From positions 24,541,564-24,601,563 of the forward strand of contig CAIIXF020000007.1 in the NCBI GenBank assembly GCA_903813345.2: 60,000 bases of DNA, in the 5' to 3' direction. Both the position numbers and the translations under genes were made by a program. Below the pieces are notes generated by a model, which saw nothing but the letters and a program-made list of their open reading frames with translations, was not told the origin of the DNA and did no database searches. This document shows positions 11,761 through 24,282 of the stretch, one piece after another (position 1 is the stretch's first letter; each line of letters opens with the position of its first letter). The stretch comes from Owenia fusiformis (taxonomy: Eukaryota > Annelida > Polychaeta > Sabellida > Oweniidae).

Positions 11761-12469
11761 TGTTGCCTGTGAAGCTGTCAAATGGACGTTAACTGTTATC
11801 TTCATCATTGATCATCATAAACAACATGTTTGTGACTGAATCTTTTTAATACCAATAAGGAACTTTGCGTGCCTGTTGATTGTTGGTTGTATTGTTGAGG
11901 TTTTGATTTTGACAGCATTGTACCTACCCCGTGACCTCCTTTCATGGTACATCCCCCCCATCATCTAGCTAAGATTTGACACCAGGAAATATTGTATCTA
12001 CGCTAAGCAATGTCAGAAGATACATTATATTGTAGCAGGCATGGTTCTGATGATCAGAAGTGATGAAGAGATGTATTATTTTGGTTTATATCACAACCCA
12101 ATGAGGTGTGTATTAATGATTAACTTTCCTGTTATCTCAAAATCTGCTTGGAACTATACCATAGGATTGCTATAGGAATTCCTCAAAGAGAAAATTGTAG
12201 GGAATAAGGAATGGGTACCATTTACACGATTTGAGAAATTATTGGCATACATTAAACCTATTTTAAAACAGCATTTATATGATCATAATCAATGATTCCT
12301 AGCCCTCTGAAGTTTGAAAAATAAAAAACCTGGGTGTTAATCCATAGATAATCCTTGAAAAGAGAAATATCTTTTGGGGATTATATGGTGCAGTTTTATA
12401 GTCAATAAAATGGTTTAAAGTGTATTGATGTTTTTAACCCGATTCATTCTACAAACAACATGCGGTCCT

Positions 12470-13700
12470 TTGTTTGACAATCGAATCCTTTTTCCATAGC
12501 AACCATTAAACCTATAATCACCATAATCTTTTTCCAGTTACTTATGACATATACATGTGTAATTTTTAGTATGTTAAGACGAGGGGAGTGGCATAAATAT
12601 TTGGGGATGAACAAAATGATAAAAAGTTAACTGATGCCTACATTGTGTAGAAATGTTGAACTATTAAGTAGGTTTGATCATACAGTTAAATGTCACGCTC
12701 ACTTTGGATTATAAAGAAGGATGGGTCATAGTGAAATCTAAAAAATCTAATTGAAACCCAATCATCATTTCATTTTAATGCATGCAGGACATACATATGC
12801 AGTTTTCTAAACCTTAAAACAATGCTAATTTTGCAGCAGAATTCGCTAGGATAGTATTCTTTGTGAACCAGCCCCCCCCTCCCAATATCTTCACAAGTTG
12901 TGACGATCAAATCCTGTTTAGAAACTATCATACCTATAATTACCAAGAATTTTTTCAATTACTGATGACATATACATTTATCCTGTCTGAAAAATTGATG
13001 GTTATTCGCTACATTGTTGTAAAGTTATTAATCATTTTCAAGGTATCCCCTACTTTTGTCACGCGGGAGGGGTGGTGGTGACGAAGGAGGGGTTATAAAT
13101 ATTGAGGGGGATGAACAAAATAAAATAAATTGTTAACTGATACCAGAATCCTACATTCTGTTGAAATTGTGATAATACAGGCTATACAATTGAAGTTATC
13201 TATTGTTAAGTAGGCTTGATCATTCACTTAAATGCCACGCCCACTTTGGATTATTTAGAGGGGGTGGGTCATAGAAAAATTTTTTAAAAATATTTCTGAT
13301 TGAGACTCAATCATCATTCCAATTTTAATGCATGCAGGACATATATATGCAATTTTCTAAACCTTAAATCAATGCTATTTTTGCAGCATAACTTGCTTAC
13401 ATAGCATTTTTTCGTTAACGAGCCCCCCAAAATAGACACAAATTAGCAAATTTTGACAATCACATTCTGTTTCCATAGCAACCATCATACCTATAGTCAC
13501 CAATTTTTTACCAGTTATTAATGACATATATGTGCATATATTCTGAAAAAAATGTGGTTATTCATAATGTTTTTGTAAAGTTATTAATTATTTTCTATGT
13601 ACCCCCTACTTTTGTCATGTGGGGGTGTAAATATTGATTTTTTCCTAAACGCTGTAAAATTTTGCTTAATTATTGTCAAATTGTGGTGAGAATTACAAAT
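12470..13700 (-). repeat. Tandem units in the right arm of FB2
   Basis: Three imperfect units in the opposite orientation to the left arm, recognisable by the block with TTTTCCATAGCAACC or its variants near 12493, 12915 and 13469. The spacing is about 420 and 555 bp. The right arm therefore has one more (shortened) unit than the left arm, so the palindrome has changed by unequal repeat number. Confidence 0.78.
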
Positions 13701-13773
13701 AAGGATGTAACTAGCATGGTCTCCAAAATTCTACCTCCATACCGCAATTTAAGAGCTAGCCCATCACCTATTC

Positions 13774-14514
13774 TGTCAATAAGCTCATTATCAATATACC
13801 ACTACAATTTAGGAGTCAGTGGATGCTAATTAATCTCTGAGTCCGAATCTAACATCAATTACGATGAAATGGCTAAAGCACGATTAATTAAATCAATCTA
13901 TATCTGATAGAAACGGTAATTTAAAAAATCAGGGCCATTCACACGAGTTGAACTTAACTTAAGTACCATATACCATTCTCAATACGCTTTCTTTATCTTC
14001 CAATAAGTATCAAGATATCTGATCCAATATAGAAGTTATAAGTTTGAAGATGCAGAATGTCCGAAATCATTAAAAGTGAAAAACTTCCCTTTTAAGATAT
14101 TTCAAATCTAATGATTACCCTCAAGCAGGATGAGAACGATTATAATCTTTTGAAACTAGGCATGACTTGTATCCTGCAGAGTCTAGTTAGACGAAGCTCT
14201 CTCTAAGAAGCGAAGTTGAACGAATACAAAGGGTACATGACACGGTGTGATGAGAGCAAAGGTGTTGAAAAATGGCATTTCGGCAAAATCGGTCAATCGA
14301 ATCAGAAGTTTCTATGAAAAACACGAATGAAGCAATTTAAAAGTCACCAATAAGATAAGCAAATGTGTTTTCTATGTTCCTTCATATTTCTTAATTTTTT
14401 TTCGAACTGGGCCCGAAACATGATTAGATATGACCAACAAAAAAGTTAGTCTTCGGCCCTTACTCCAATATTTCACTAATATTGAAAATATTCAATATAT
14501 AATTTGAAATGACG
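13774..14514. other. No feature seen
   Basis: AT-rich DNA between FB2 and the next MITE. No ORF of interest, no clear inverted repeat and no recognisable RNA gene. Confidence 0.4.
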
Positions 14515-14519
14515 TATTT

Positions 14520-15082
14520 CACCCTATGCTTAGTGAGCGGACCTAATTTCAAGGGTGATGGTAAAGACGAGGCATGGCGCCCAAACCTGGCCTGTAACTA
14601 GGTGCACTGATGCTTTCTTCGCAAATTACATCGCCATTGCTCGTCATCGAAATTCTGATCGCCGAATAGACACTCTAGTAAACATTCATTTTGCATTGGA
14701 TGTACATAACTAGAGACCGCCTTATTTCGCATATATGAAAAAATAAAACATATCTAGGTACATATATCTTTATATGTGACATCGATCAGGAATCATTGAC
14801 ATATTGACAATATTAGGTTGTAATTTCTTGCGGTAAATTCAAATTGTATCTTTAAACGACTGTTTCATCTTAACTATTCATTTTATTGGATGTAAAACAA
14901 ACGGTATGCATAGTTTAACATCTTTCACTTCTAAAACAGCATAAAATATCACAATATCATCACCTTATGCTGCAATAATACGACTTAAAAGATTATGGTA
15001 CTAATATTTTTGGGTTTTTGGGCGCCCTGCCTCGTCTTTACCATCACCCTTGAAATTAGCTCCGCTCACTAAGCATAGGGTG
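14520..15082. mobile_element. 563-bp MITE, CACCCTATGC ends, TSD TATTT
   Basis: Terminal inverted repeats of about 60 bp begin CACCCTATGCTTAGTGAG and end CTCACTAAGCATAGGGTG, and both contain the TGATGGTAAAGACGAGGC block. A perfect 5-bp duplication TATTT stands at 14515-14519 and 15083-15087. The interior is AT-rich without an ORF. The superfamily is unclear. Confidence 0.88.
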
Positions 15083-15499
15083 TATTTTTACTATTATTTC
15101 ACGTCTTTTTAGTCGTTGTCAAAGAGAGAGAAATGTTGCCATTTGGTTGTCAGTGTTAGGATTTTTAGTAGGTTAGTATGAACTCAATATTTTGCATTCT
15201 TTATTAATAATCTTACATATCATCTATTTGTGTTCAGTTGATGTCACCTTCTTTTCTGCTTCTTTTAAATCCCAATTCAATTATCCATAATCCTTATTAA
15301 GCACTCTTTAGTTATTAAATCAGAATTTAATTTGATTGGTTAGGTTATGCATTTGAGCTTATGAGCATGTAAAACAGGATATTTTCATACTATTGAATTA
15401 TGTCTCTAATGCAATAAGTCACGACTTAAGGGAAACCAAATTTTGGATTTTGATCGTAATAGTTGAATTTTCCGCCATTTTGAGAAAAGTAAAGATCTT

Positions 15500-15845
15500 A
15501 ACTAAGATACTGAATTTTGATGACTAAAATGAGCTGAAACCAATGGATATCATGTTTTTTTCAATGGGAGCACTATCTTAGAGGAATTCAGTTTGCCTTT
15601 CAAGAACTAATTGAAATATTGCATTAAACATTGTAAAAATGATTGAATTTTTGGTGAACATCTTTGAAGAAGTATGTTGATGGGGTTGATGGCTAGCTAA
15701 ATGTCTGTGAGTCCGATTGACTTTATTATCAATTCATATACTTTTCTTTGAGATAATGAGATAAAGATATACTCATGGTCAGAAAATAGTCATAATCCAA
15801 GATATAACCGTCTGAATTTTTTACGATAAACTACATAAATCTTTA
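15500..15845 (+). repeat. Copy of the hairpin repeat also at 32080-32750
   Basis: Shares long stretches with 32560-32760 (direct) and 32080-32440 (inverted), including CATGGTCAGAAAATA, AAGTATGTTGAT and the region around CAATGGATATCATG. Here only one half is present, so it is a partial copy of that hairpin element. Confidence 0.7.
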
Positions 15846-16196
15846 TGAATTACTTACTGAGAAACTTGTTATTTTAGATGACACGATCCACCATGATCGA
15901 TGCAGAGCTGAATACAATTCCAAACATGTAGAAGTTGGTGACGGTACTAAAACAAGACTTTCTCTAAATAAATAAACATCGTTGAAAATGTCATATATAT
16001 TCGTGATAATGGATTCGGCTGCCAGGTGACCTAATTTCATATATATTCCCTCGATCATCACTCACAGCAAACATGGAAGATAGGTGATGGTGCTAAAACA
16101 AGTTTTCCTCCAAATGGAGCTTACTTGTGAAACTTTCAGATATTTTTTATGATAATTAAATTGTCTTTCAGTGTAAAATGACCATCATACTCTTCC
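15846..16196 (+). repeat. Imperfect tandem duplication of about 147 bp
   Basis: The block starting AACATGTAGAAGTTGGTGAC at 15923 recurs at 16070 with changes, followed in both copies by GGTRCTAAAACAAG and a CTCYAAAT stretch. I see no coding signal. Confidence 0.55.
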
Positions 16197-16289
16197 AAAG
16201 GACGATTTTCGGTTTTGAGAACCAAAGACGATTTTCGGACGTCGAAATATGCAGATGAAGTTGGTTCTCCAATTCGAAAATCGTCCTTT
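16197..16289. mobile_element. Short MITE, AAAGGACGATTTTCGG ends
   Basis: 93-bp hairpin-forming element with ends AAAGGACGATTTTCGG and CGAAAATCGTCCTTT, and inner GAGAACC/GGTTCTC. It belongs to the same family as the longer element at 44101-44500. I see no convincing target duplication. Confidence 0.72.
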
Positions 16290-16772
16290 CATATTATAAA
16301 CATAATTTTATATTATATTATTAGATAGATGTCATATAAGTCACACTCGTTATTGAATTCTTTTATATCTTTCGGGGTTGCAATTCCAATTTATTGTCCA
16401 TGGGTGGTTTAAACGTTTCTACAACCACAAACAGCAGTTTACTTATGACAGATAAGCTGGCAGATCGGCTTAGCCAATCAAGATATCGAGAACCCTCGAA
16501 AATTCATCCTTGTGAGCAGGTGTCCAGAATCCGTAGAAGATTGACGGATCTCGGAGACCTGTGATCGAAGGATGTCGAAATTGCGAAAGCCCCATGTTCA
16601 AACCAACATCGGGAATGAGTTATTACAAAATATTATGTTGTTTTCATGGATTCCAATCCCTCTGTCCGAAATGTATTAATTTTGTTGATTAAACATTTTT
16701 CGCCCGTTAAATAAATAAAAACATAACCATGTAAGCTACATACGTGTATATATATATTAACGTAGTTGTTTA

Positions 16773-17403
16773 TGTTACGCGGTAAACACGATACAAAAAT
16801 ATGTCATATTCCGCAACAAATATGGCATATTCACTTGCGGTGTATGACAGATTCACCTGCGGTATATGGCATACACACTAACCAATGAGAACGTGATACG
16901 GAAGTACGCAATTGTCAATTGCATCGATTGAACAAACAAGTAAAACGTTATAAATTATTATAATGATTACTGAATCAACAGTACTGTGTATCGAATATAT
17001 TAACTTAGCAGAAGTATCAGTCACCAATCTTGAGTAATAAACTTACTCAATCAATCCAGGATTCATATATTAGTACTCGACGCACTGAATATATTGGTAA
17101 TCCAGCGTAGTTTTACATTTAGAGTCGATTCTTGCAACCAATCAAATCAAGGCTTTCTGTATCACGTTTTCAACTGCGGTATATGTCATTTTCACCTGCG
17201 GTATATGGCATATTCCGCAAGTGAGTATGACATATTCCGCAGGTGAGTATCGGGTATTCACTGAAATCAATGTATCGCATATTCACTGCAGAATATCGCA
17301 TACTCAACTGCGGAATATGCCATATACCGCAGGTGAGTATGGCATATTCACCCGTATCACAAATACCGCGCTACCATGAATATATGCCATATACCGCGTA
17401 ACA
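16773..17403. mobile_element. 631-bp MITE, TGTTACGCGGTA ends, TSD GTTTA
   Basis: 12-bp perfect terminal repeat TGTTACGCGGTA/TACCGCGTAACA. A perfect 5-bp duplication GTTTA lies at 16768-16772 and 17404-17408. The inside is crowded with direct and inverted copies of a GCGGTATATGGCATATTC motif in two clusters (16800-16880 and 17160-17400) around a more ordinary centre. No ORF. Confidence 0.88.
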
Positions 17404-17408
17404 GTTTA

Positions 17409-18654
17409 CTGGGTGGCTTTAGAACATGTTATCACTCTTTGTTCTTTACATTGATGCACAATTCTGATGGATTTAATGAATTATACCCAGTATTATTGTA
17501 CCATTGGTTTCTATGAGAACTAAAATTTTAATGCATTTTTCTCTGAACCATTTCATCATCCAAGTACCATCACAATCCGAGACCATACATAACACCATGG
17601 GACATTTCATTACAAGACATGTTTAAAAAGATTTATTGTTAACCAATACTCATAACATCAAAAATACTTGTAGAGACTAGTATTCATACAAGATACAAAA
17701 CGAAGGACTCTGCTGGGTAAACAACGACCTTAAACTGGAGGCTTAATTCAAATTTTGGTCTTATTTCTTTGTAAAGGGTACATAAAAAAAACACGCGGCC
17801 CTTCACGCAAACGATAATAATTCCGTGCTTTCATGAATTACATGGGGTTGAATGTTGAATGCTGTCCTAGATATGTAATAAGAGTGTCTTATAATTTATG
17901 AGAATTCGACTCTTCTAATCCAACTCGAGTTGACTATAGTGTCTTTGTTGTTGCAGTTATTGGTTTGTCAATATTTGTAACAGTTGCTTGTTTATATTTG
18001 ATGGTACATGCTGTCAGTTGTTTATGAAGCTTAATAGGACATGCACTTGGGGAACACTACTAAATTATTAATCATGTAGGCCTAATAATAAATCCTCCGT
18101 TGTGTGTCTAAGTGGAATGTCACTTGCATTAGTATTAGAGATGACAAGTTAGCAAAGAACAGTCAAGGTACGAATATAATAAACATAGTATGCAAGGGGT
18201 TATCGAACCAAACGAGGTGTATACGACTTGAAAAAACACAACTACTTGTAGTAGACGGGCAGACTTCTAATTCGATAGACAACTGCAAGAACCAATATTA
18301 AGCAAACCTGAACAGTAGAGTGGAAGTGGAAGAGTCAGAGTAAGTAAGATTAACCCTAATTTCTGCAGGGGGGGGGGGGGGGGGGGGTAGATTGACTCCC
18401 CTCGATTTTTTCGATAATCTTTTTTTGGAAAGTTGTTTTGTACCTCCTCTATTTTTCTACATTGAGCCACATATATAAGACACTTTTTGGCGTAAAAATC
18501 AAGGTAATTGAGGGTTGATGGACAAAGTTATGGCAGTCGGAAGTTGATGCCAATAATAATGAAATTCATAAAATATTGATAGTTACCTTTTTGCAAATAC
18601 TGTAGAAAATGCGATCATTATCGCTCTGTTTGATACATAGAATTCCTTTTCCAA
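17409..18654. other. No gene seen; one long poly-G tract
   Basis: AT-rich sequence with a run of 20 G at 18368-18387. The short ORFs overlapping it look accidental. No inverted repeat or RNA gene was recognised. Confidence 0.4.
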
Positions 18655-18657
18655 CAT

Positions 18658-21600
18658 TAGTGTGTGCCAAAACCCCAGAAAATCACAAAAACCTATGTTG
18701 TGGTAGCTTACTATGAAGTGACCCATTATCATTATAGATTGGTCCATCAACTATTCATTTTTACTTGTCTGCACTCAAAAAGGTGACACGAAAGGGCTAA
18801 ACGGCTTGCACCAAGGTGCAACCATCAAAAAGATGAGTTTGATAAAAAAAATTTTTTTTTCAAATAATAGCAATGGGTATACAATATAGGAGGCAAATTT
18901 GGTATTGATAAGTATGATAGTCCATTTGCGTGTGGCCATTTTTATAAAAAACAATAATTGTGAAGAATTATATATTTCTGACCTGAAAATACCATATTTA
19001 TTCAAAAGTCATGGTTGTTAATGATAATATTCCTATTTCACCTATTCAATGTTTTCAAAATATTTTAATTACCATTATATTCATTTTTGGCAAAGTAAAT
19101 AAATATAGGGCTCACACAAGGATCAACTTTATTTGCAATATTTTCATATTTAGTGATGTTTTGAAAAAATATAAGGTTAAACACAATTTTATTTGTTAAA
19201 TGTTTAACAAAATAAACAGAGTGTGTTTATTTCATTGTTTTGACTGAAAAATCGCAATTCATTGCTCTTCCTCTTAGAACGGCAGGGGATATACAAGTAC
19301 ATAAACAGTCTTAAAAAACGTTGATCCTTGTGTAAGCCCTACACTTATTTACTTTGCCAGAAACTGATATAATGATTATTCGGTGGTATGAAAATCATTT
19401 CAGAGGTAAAATAGGAAGAATGTCTTTGAACTTGGAATAAAAAGCATTATATGGTTAGAAATACCCAATTTTTACCATAATTGTTTTTAATAATATAACC
19501 CTCATGGACTATCTTTACATTTCAATAACCAATGTGCATTATATTTTGCATGTTTTACTGCAATTATTTGTAAAAATATTTTTAAATCTTACATTTTTGA
19601 CTGGAAAGTGAAGAGACATACTCAAATATACTCATATTATTGGTCACATTTGGTTATTTCACCCAAACAGATTCGGGATTTTTTAGTCCAGGCATATGAA
19701 GAAACTAGTGTGAATTAAATGGTCATATTATACAATACAATACAATACTGATCCAATTCAGAATTACTAGAGAAAGTAACTCTCGTGGCTGTTGATTACT
19801 GATTGCAGTCATTAAACTAATGACCTCATATTTGGATGTCCTCTCTCCTGATATGATTTTACAATTCACTTCAAATTGGCAAAGGACCAGGTATAGTATG
19901 GCAAGTGATATCTGATCGTCGTATATTTTACCATGACTACTTTCTCAATATAAATATGACATTTCTCAAAAACACAATATGTTATCTTTCAAGAAAATTC
20001 AATTCTCAATGATTATAAAAATATCATTCAAACAATCTAAAAAACTATGAATGGGGAACCCATCTCAACATTTTTTTGAAATTATTTACTCAACAGAGGT
20101 TCTTCTTTTTTATTTGAATTGCATGAAAATATTATTCAACAAGTGGTCTAAAACTTTTTCATTAGTAGAATTGAAATGAAAGTCTAGTTTTGGAGATATC
20201 AATTTTCAATGACCACAATTATGTTGAAAACAATGGATAGTTTGAGTTTTTCCAATGGAAAATAACATGGAACTTGTGGTTTTTAACTTTATCGCATTTC
20301 AATACCCGTCCCCTTTTCAGAATTTGTTAATTCATTAGCGTAGAAGAACTTTTGATATATTCGAATTAAGAAAAAATACTTTAGAAAATAAGCCTAATAT
20401 TTTTCAAAAAGTGATAAGGTGGGGCTCTTATCAATAATATTTCAGATATATTTTCAAATATTTATATTTTCAATTTCAATTTATTGATACATTCAAGCAT
20501 TATGTTTAAGAATGTTATTAATAACAGGTGGCACCACATTTGATGCTTATACCCGTACATATAGTAGTAAAATCATGTAGTGTATCATTAAGTTGTCAAG
20601 GAATCAAACCAGAATGAAATCATAAAAAATTGAAGTTGAAAAATAAAGGTTGAGGGGGATTCATGATGTTTTTTCTTTTCAAGTGAAGAAGTTGGATGAT
20701 ATCATTTTTATCACAGGGACTTTACATAAGAAAAATCATATTGTTTTCACAAAAACACGTTCAGCCCCAAAACGCCAAATACTTATTAGATATTGGGCTA
20801 TCACCTTGAAATGATCTTGATCCATAAACATTGACTTATAGATCTCTGGTCATTAAATTGGTCATTAAATAGGACTGTAGCCCCACATTTGCCAACTACT
20901 TAGATATTGAACTTGAAATGACCTTGACACCAGGTCACCTAATCATTGGTCGCCAAAGGTCACAATTGTTCTCAATTGCCTTTAAACTCCAAATTGCGAG
21001 ATATTGACCTTGGAAGTCACCCTATCATGAGTCGCTAGGGGCCACAGCAGATACCAGGGCCTTAATACACCAAATACTTAGATACTGATATTTGACCTTG
21101 AAATAACCTTGACCTCAGGTCACACATTCATGATTCACAAAGGGTAACCTCAGCCCAAAAACGCCAAATATTTAGATATTGATGACCTTGAAATGATCTT
21201 GACCTATAGACCTTGACCCTGACAACAGGTCACCTAATAATCGGTTGTCAAGGGTCAGAATTGTTCTCAATTGCCTTAAAACACCAAATTGCTAGATATT
21301 GACCTTGAAATTACCTACACCCATTCAATTGATCTTTACCTCAGGTCACATAATCATCGGTTGTGAAGGGTCACACCATCGGCAAAATGTCTTAAAATGC
21401 CAACTATCCTAGATATTGATATTTTAAACTTGAAATTACCCTGACTTTTGACCTATGTTGAATACACATTTTATGAACAAAACTACTTACGAAGTTGAAA
21501 ACTGATCTTTTTGAAATGAAATTGCTGCTAATGTTTCAAAACTAAGGTATCTTTATTGCAAAAGTACTATTCAAATTGAATAAACCAAAAGAGATAGATT

Positions 21601-22742
21601 ATCTAATCTTCCATCAGATTTAGTAAAATTATAACTCTTAAGTAAATGTTGCAATGAATACTCACACATATCTTGTTGTATATCAATCTAGTGCAACTGC
21701 TACAGGTATCACTCTGACACGTATCTGTGAACAAATCAAACTTCTTTGATGTTGATGTAATGCAAATTGGTATCTTTTAATATGACGTCCGTAAGATAAA
21801 CCATCAATACTAGGATTGTCAAAACTTGCATTAATAAAATCAATTCCCTCATCACTGTCACACCCATTACTACAAGATGATGCCTCTTAGATCACTGTCT
21901 GCAAGCTATAAACTAAGTGATGCACTATATGCTCGTAATACTTTTTTATTCAAAATCAAAAGTCAATGATACTTTTCCTATTTTACCTATTAAATGATTT
22001 TTATATATCCGAATAACCATTATGTACGTTTTTGACAAAGTAAATAATTGTAGGGCTCACACAAGGATCAACTTTTTGAAGAAGACTTTTTCGTACTGGT
22101 GTAGACTCTCCTGCTTGCGAAGCAAGGGCGATGAATTGAGATTTTTCAGTCGAAACAAGAAAACAAACATATAATTGTTTTTTCTTCAACAATTAAAAAA
22201 TAAAATTCAGTTTACCTTCGTATTTTTTCAAAACATCACTTAATATGAAAATGCTATGAACAAAGTTGATCCTTGTGTGAGCCCTATAATTATTTACTTT
22301 GTCAAAAACTAATGAAATGGTTATTGGTATATTTAAAAAACACTGACTATATAAAATAGGAATAATATCCTTGACAACAGTAACTTTTTAATTGAAATCG
22401 CATTTTAAGGTCATAAATATCCAATTTTTTACCATAATTGTTTTTCATAAAATTACCACACCCGAATGGACTATCATTACACATCAATATCAAATTTGCA
22501 TCTTATTTTGTATACTTACAAGTATTATTTAAAAAAATGTATATTTTTCAAACTCATCTTTTTGACGGTCGCACCTTGGTGCAAGCCGTTTAGCCCTTTC
22601 GTGTCACTATTTTGACTGCAGACAAGTAAAAATGAATAGATAATAGATCAATCTAAAATGACTATGGGTCAATTCATAGTAAGCTACCACAACATAGGTT
22701 TAGCCTAACTAAGCCACTTAGGAAGCAATTTGGCACACACTA
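18658..22742. mobile_element. Foldback element FB3 (4.09 kb), TAG...CTA ends, TSD CAT
   Basis: Ends are TAGTGTGTGCCAAA and TTTGGCACACACTA, with CAT on both sides (18655-18657 and 22743-22745). The arms match over the first 900 bp or so, for example ACCTATGTTGTGGTAGCTTA near 18692 against its complement near 22690, and GACACGAAAGGGCTAAACGG near 18785 against its complement near 22600. Each arm contains its own hairpin, built around GGGCTCACACAAGGATCAAC and its complement (19110 and 19320 on the left; 22053 and 22265 on the right). The core is AT-rich plus a minisatellite. No transposase ORF. Confidence 0.85.
20766..21470 (+). repeat. GACCTTGA-rich minisatellite in the FB3 core
   Basis: About six degenerate units of roughly 100-150 bp. 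Each contains, in order, CGCCAAATA or similar, TTAGATATTGA, GACCTTGAAATGA, CTTGACCTCAGGTCAC, an ATCATTGGT-like block and AAGGGTCACA. The array ends near 21470, where the right-hand DNA resumes. Confidence 0.75.
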
Positions 22743-22745
22743 CAT

Positions 22746-23960
22746 GTTTTATTTCATTGAAATCGAGCCACTATTGACTATCTTATGAATTGTTAAAGGT
22801 AAAATACGGTTAATCAACAAATATTTGCGATTCGCGTTGTCAAAAAGAACTCAATGAATACCTTTGAATTATTTTGCATTCCAAAAATTATGGTATCAGA
22901 ATAATCAGTATGATAGAATGAACACGTGATTGAATGAATGGTTTTAGTGACGTGCCATTTTCCGTGTATGAAGAAAGCTATACGAGTAGATAAATGGGGT
23001 AAGTTGTTGGCCGGTCCACCCGTTGTCCGTTTTCGCTTGCCTTTTCAGTTTTATGTTTGTTTTGTCAATCGCTATCCATCGGGCATTGTCATAGAAAATT
23101 AAATATATGCTGAAATATGTCAGATATTTACACCAACGGCCCCATTTTTCGAGTCCATGATAGGACAATGTGCCAAAGCATTGGCCTGACGCCCAAGGCA
23201 AAAGTGCGGTAGAATACCCCACGGGAGATCTCCCGTACAGACAGTACGGAAGATTGCTAATTTTGAGATTGAATAATTAGTTGGGGTTTAGAAACGAATT
23301 AATGAGTGTAAATGCATCATTTCTCCATTGAATTCATCATTTCTGTATATTATTAAAATAATTGTCGGAATGAGATGGAGAAATGAGAACCCCAAGTAAG
23401 TATAATTAGCCTAATCCAACGGGGAGTCTAGCAAGTTTATTTCTATTTTGCCGACTCCCATTTACGATATCATCACTTAAACAACCAGGACTAGTTACTA
23501 ATTCTGAAGCAAGAATGTGAGGATTAATGTCCCTTTTGGGCCTTGGACTTGTACATTATGCCTCTGTAGCTTTTAGCTAAAGTATAACTTTGCAGTAATA
23601 GCCCAATAGGTAACATTTGATTTATCGTCACTCCCTCCGCCAAGTTTATACATTGTTGTTAAAAAATATAATATACTTTTATGCCTCGGAGACAGCAGGG
23701 TCTGAATGCTGGGTATGCGTCCTTTTATTGTTGCGTGCGGAGAAGTACATGGAGCTTGTGTCTATCTCCATGTAACCATGGTAACTATTAACATGGTGAA
23801 GAGGTTTAAATAGCAGTGATGGTTGGGATTAGGGAGTTACTTTCATTATCTTGTGATGTCATTTTCCTAACATGCTCTCCGATAAAATGATTTTCTTCCT
23901 TTGGCTATATTCTAATGTTCTTCTGTGTCATAAATAACTTTCATATTAGAAATGAAAACC
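22746..23960. other. No gene seen
   Basis: Mixed-composition DNA between FB3 and the next MITE. The 92-codon minus ORF at 22944-23222 has no recognisable domain and no splice context that I trust. It is left unannotated. Confidence 0.4.
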
Positions 23961-23965
23961 AAGTA

Positions 23966-24265
23966 CACTGGTGATCCACTCGATTACGCTGGTTACCGAA
24001 ACGGTCCGTTTCGGTAACAAAATGTCGGAACATCGAAGCTACGATTTTTCTCTTTTCCTTGTTTCACACCTTGTAGGCAGAATTCTCACGACATTTTTAA
24101 CACAAACGTGTATCACTAACATATGTTAACATATAAACGCCGTGGGGATTCTGCCTACAACGCGTGAAATAGGGAAAAAAGAAAAATCGAACCTTCGACG
24201 ATCGGACATTTTGTTACCAAAACGAACCGTTTCGGTAACCAGCATAATCGAGCAGATCACCAGTG
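23966..24265. mobile_element. 300-bp MITE, CACTGGTGATC ends, TSD AAGTA
   Basis: Almost entirely palindromic. The ends are CACTGGTGATC and GATCACCAGTG. The inner repeat includes ATTACGCTGGTTACCGAAAC, GTTTCGGTAACAAAATGTC and the ATCGAAGCTACGATTTTT region. TTCTGCCTAC-type sequence surrounds a short loop near 24105. A perfect 5-bp duplication AAGTA stands at 23961-23965 and 24266-24270. The same ends occur at 35686 and 38172. Confidence 0.92.
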
Positions 24266-24282
24266 AAGTAGCTATTTCCATA

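Larger units (their letters stand above)
9295..13770. mobile_element. Foldback element FB2 (4.48 kb), TAG...CTA ends, TSD TTC
   Basis: The left end reads TAGGTTATGGGCTAGC and the right end GCTAGCCCATCACCTA. TTC stands on both sides (9292-9294 and 13771-13773). The arms extend about 1.0-1.3 kb inward and consist largely of a tandem unit of about 550 bp (next entries). The centre (about 10340-12430) is unique and AT-rich, with small hairpins. I see no transposase. An 80-codon ORF at 10415-10657 lies in the centre and matches nothing I know. Confidence 0.85.

Noticed and set aside
18368-18387. Poly-G run as a functional G-quadruplex element
   Set aside because: A homopolymer tract with nothing around it to support a role. 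Similar runs occur in several repeats here.
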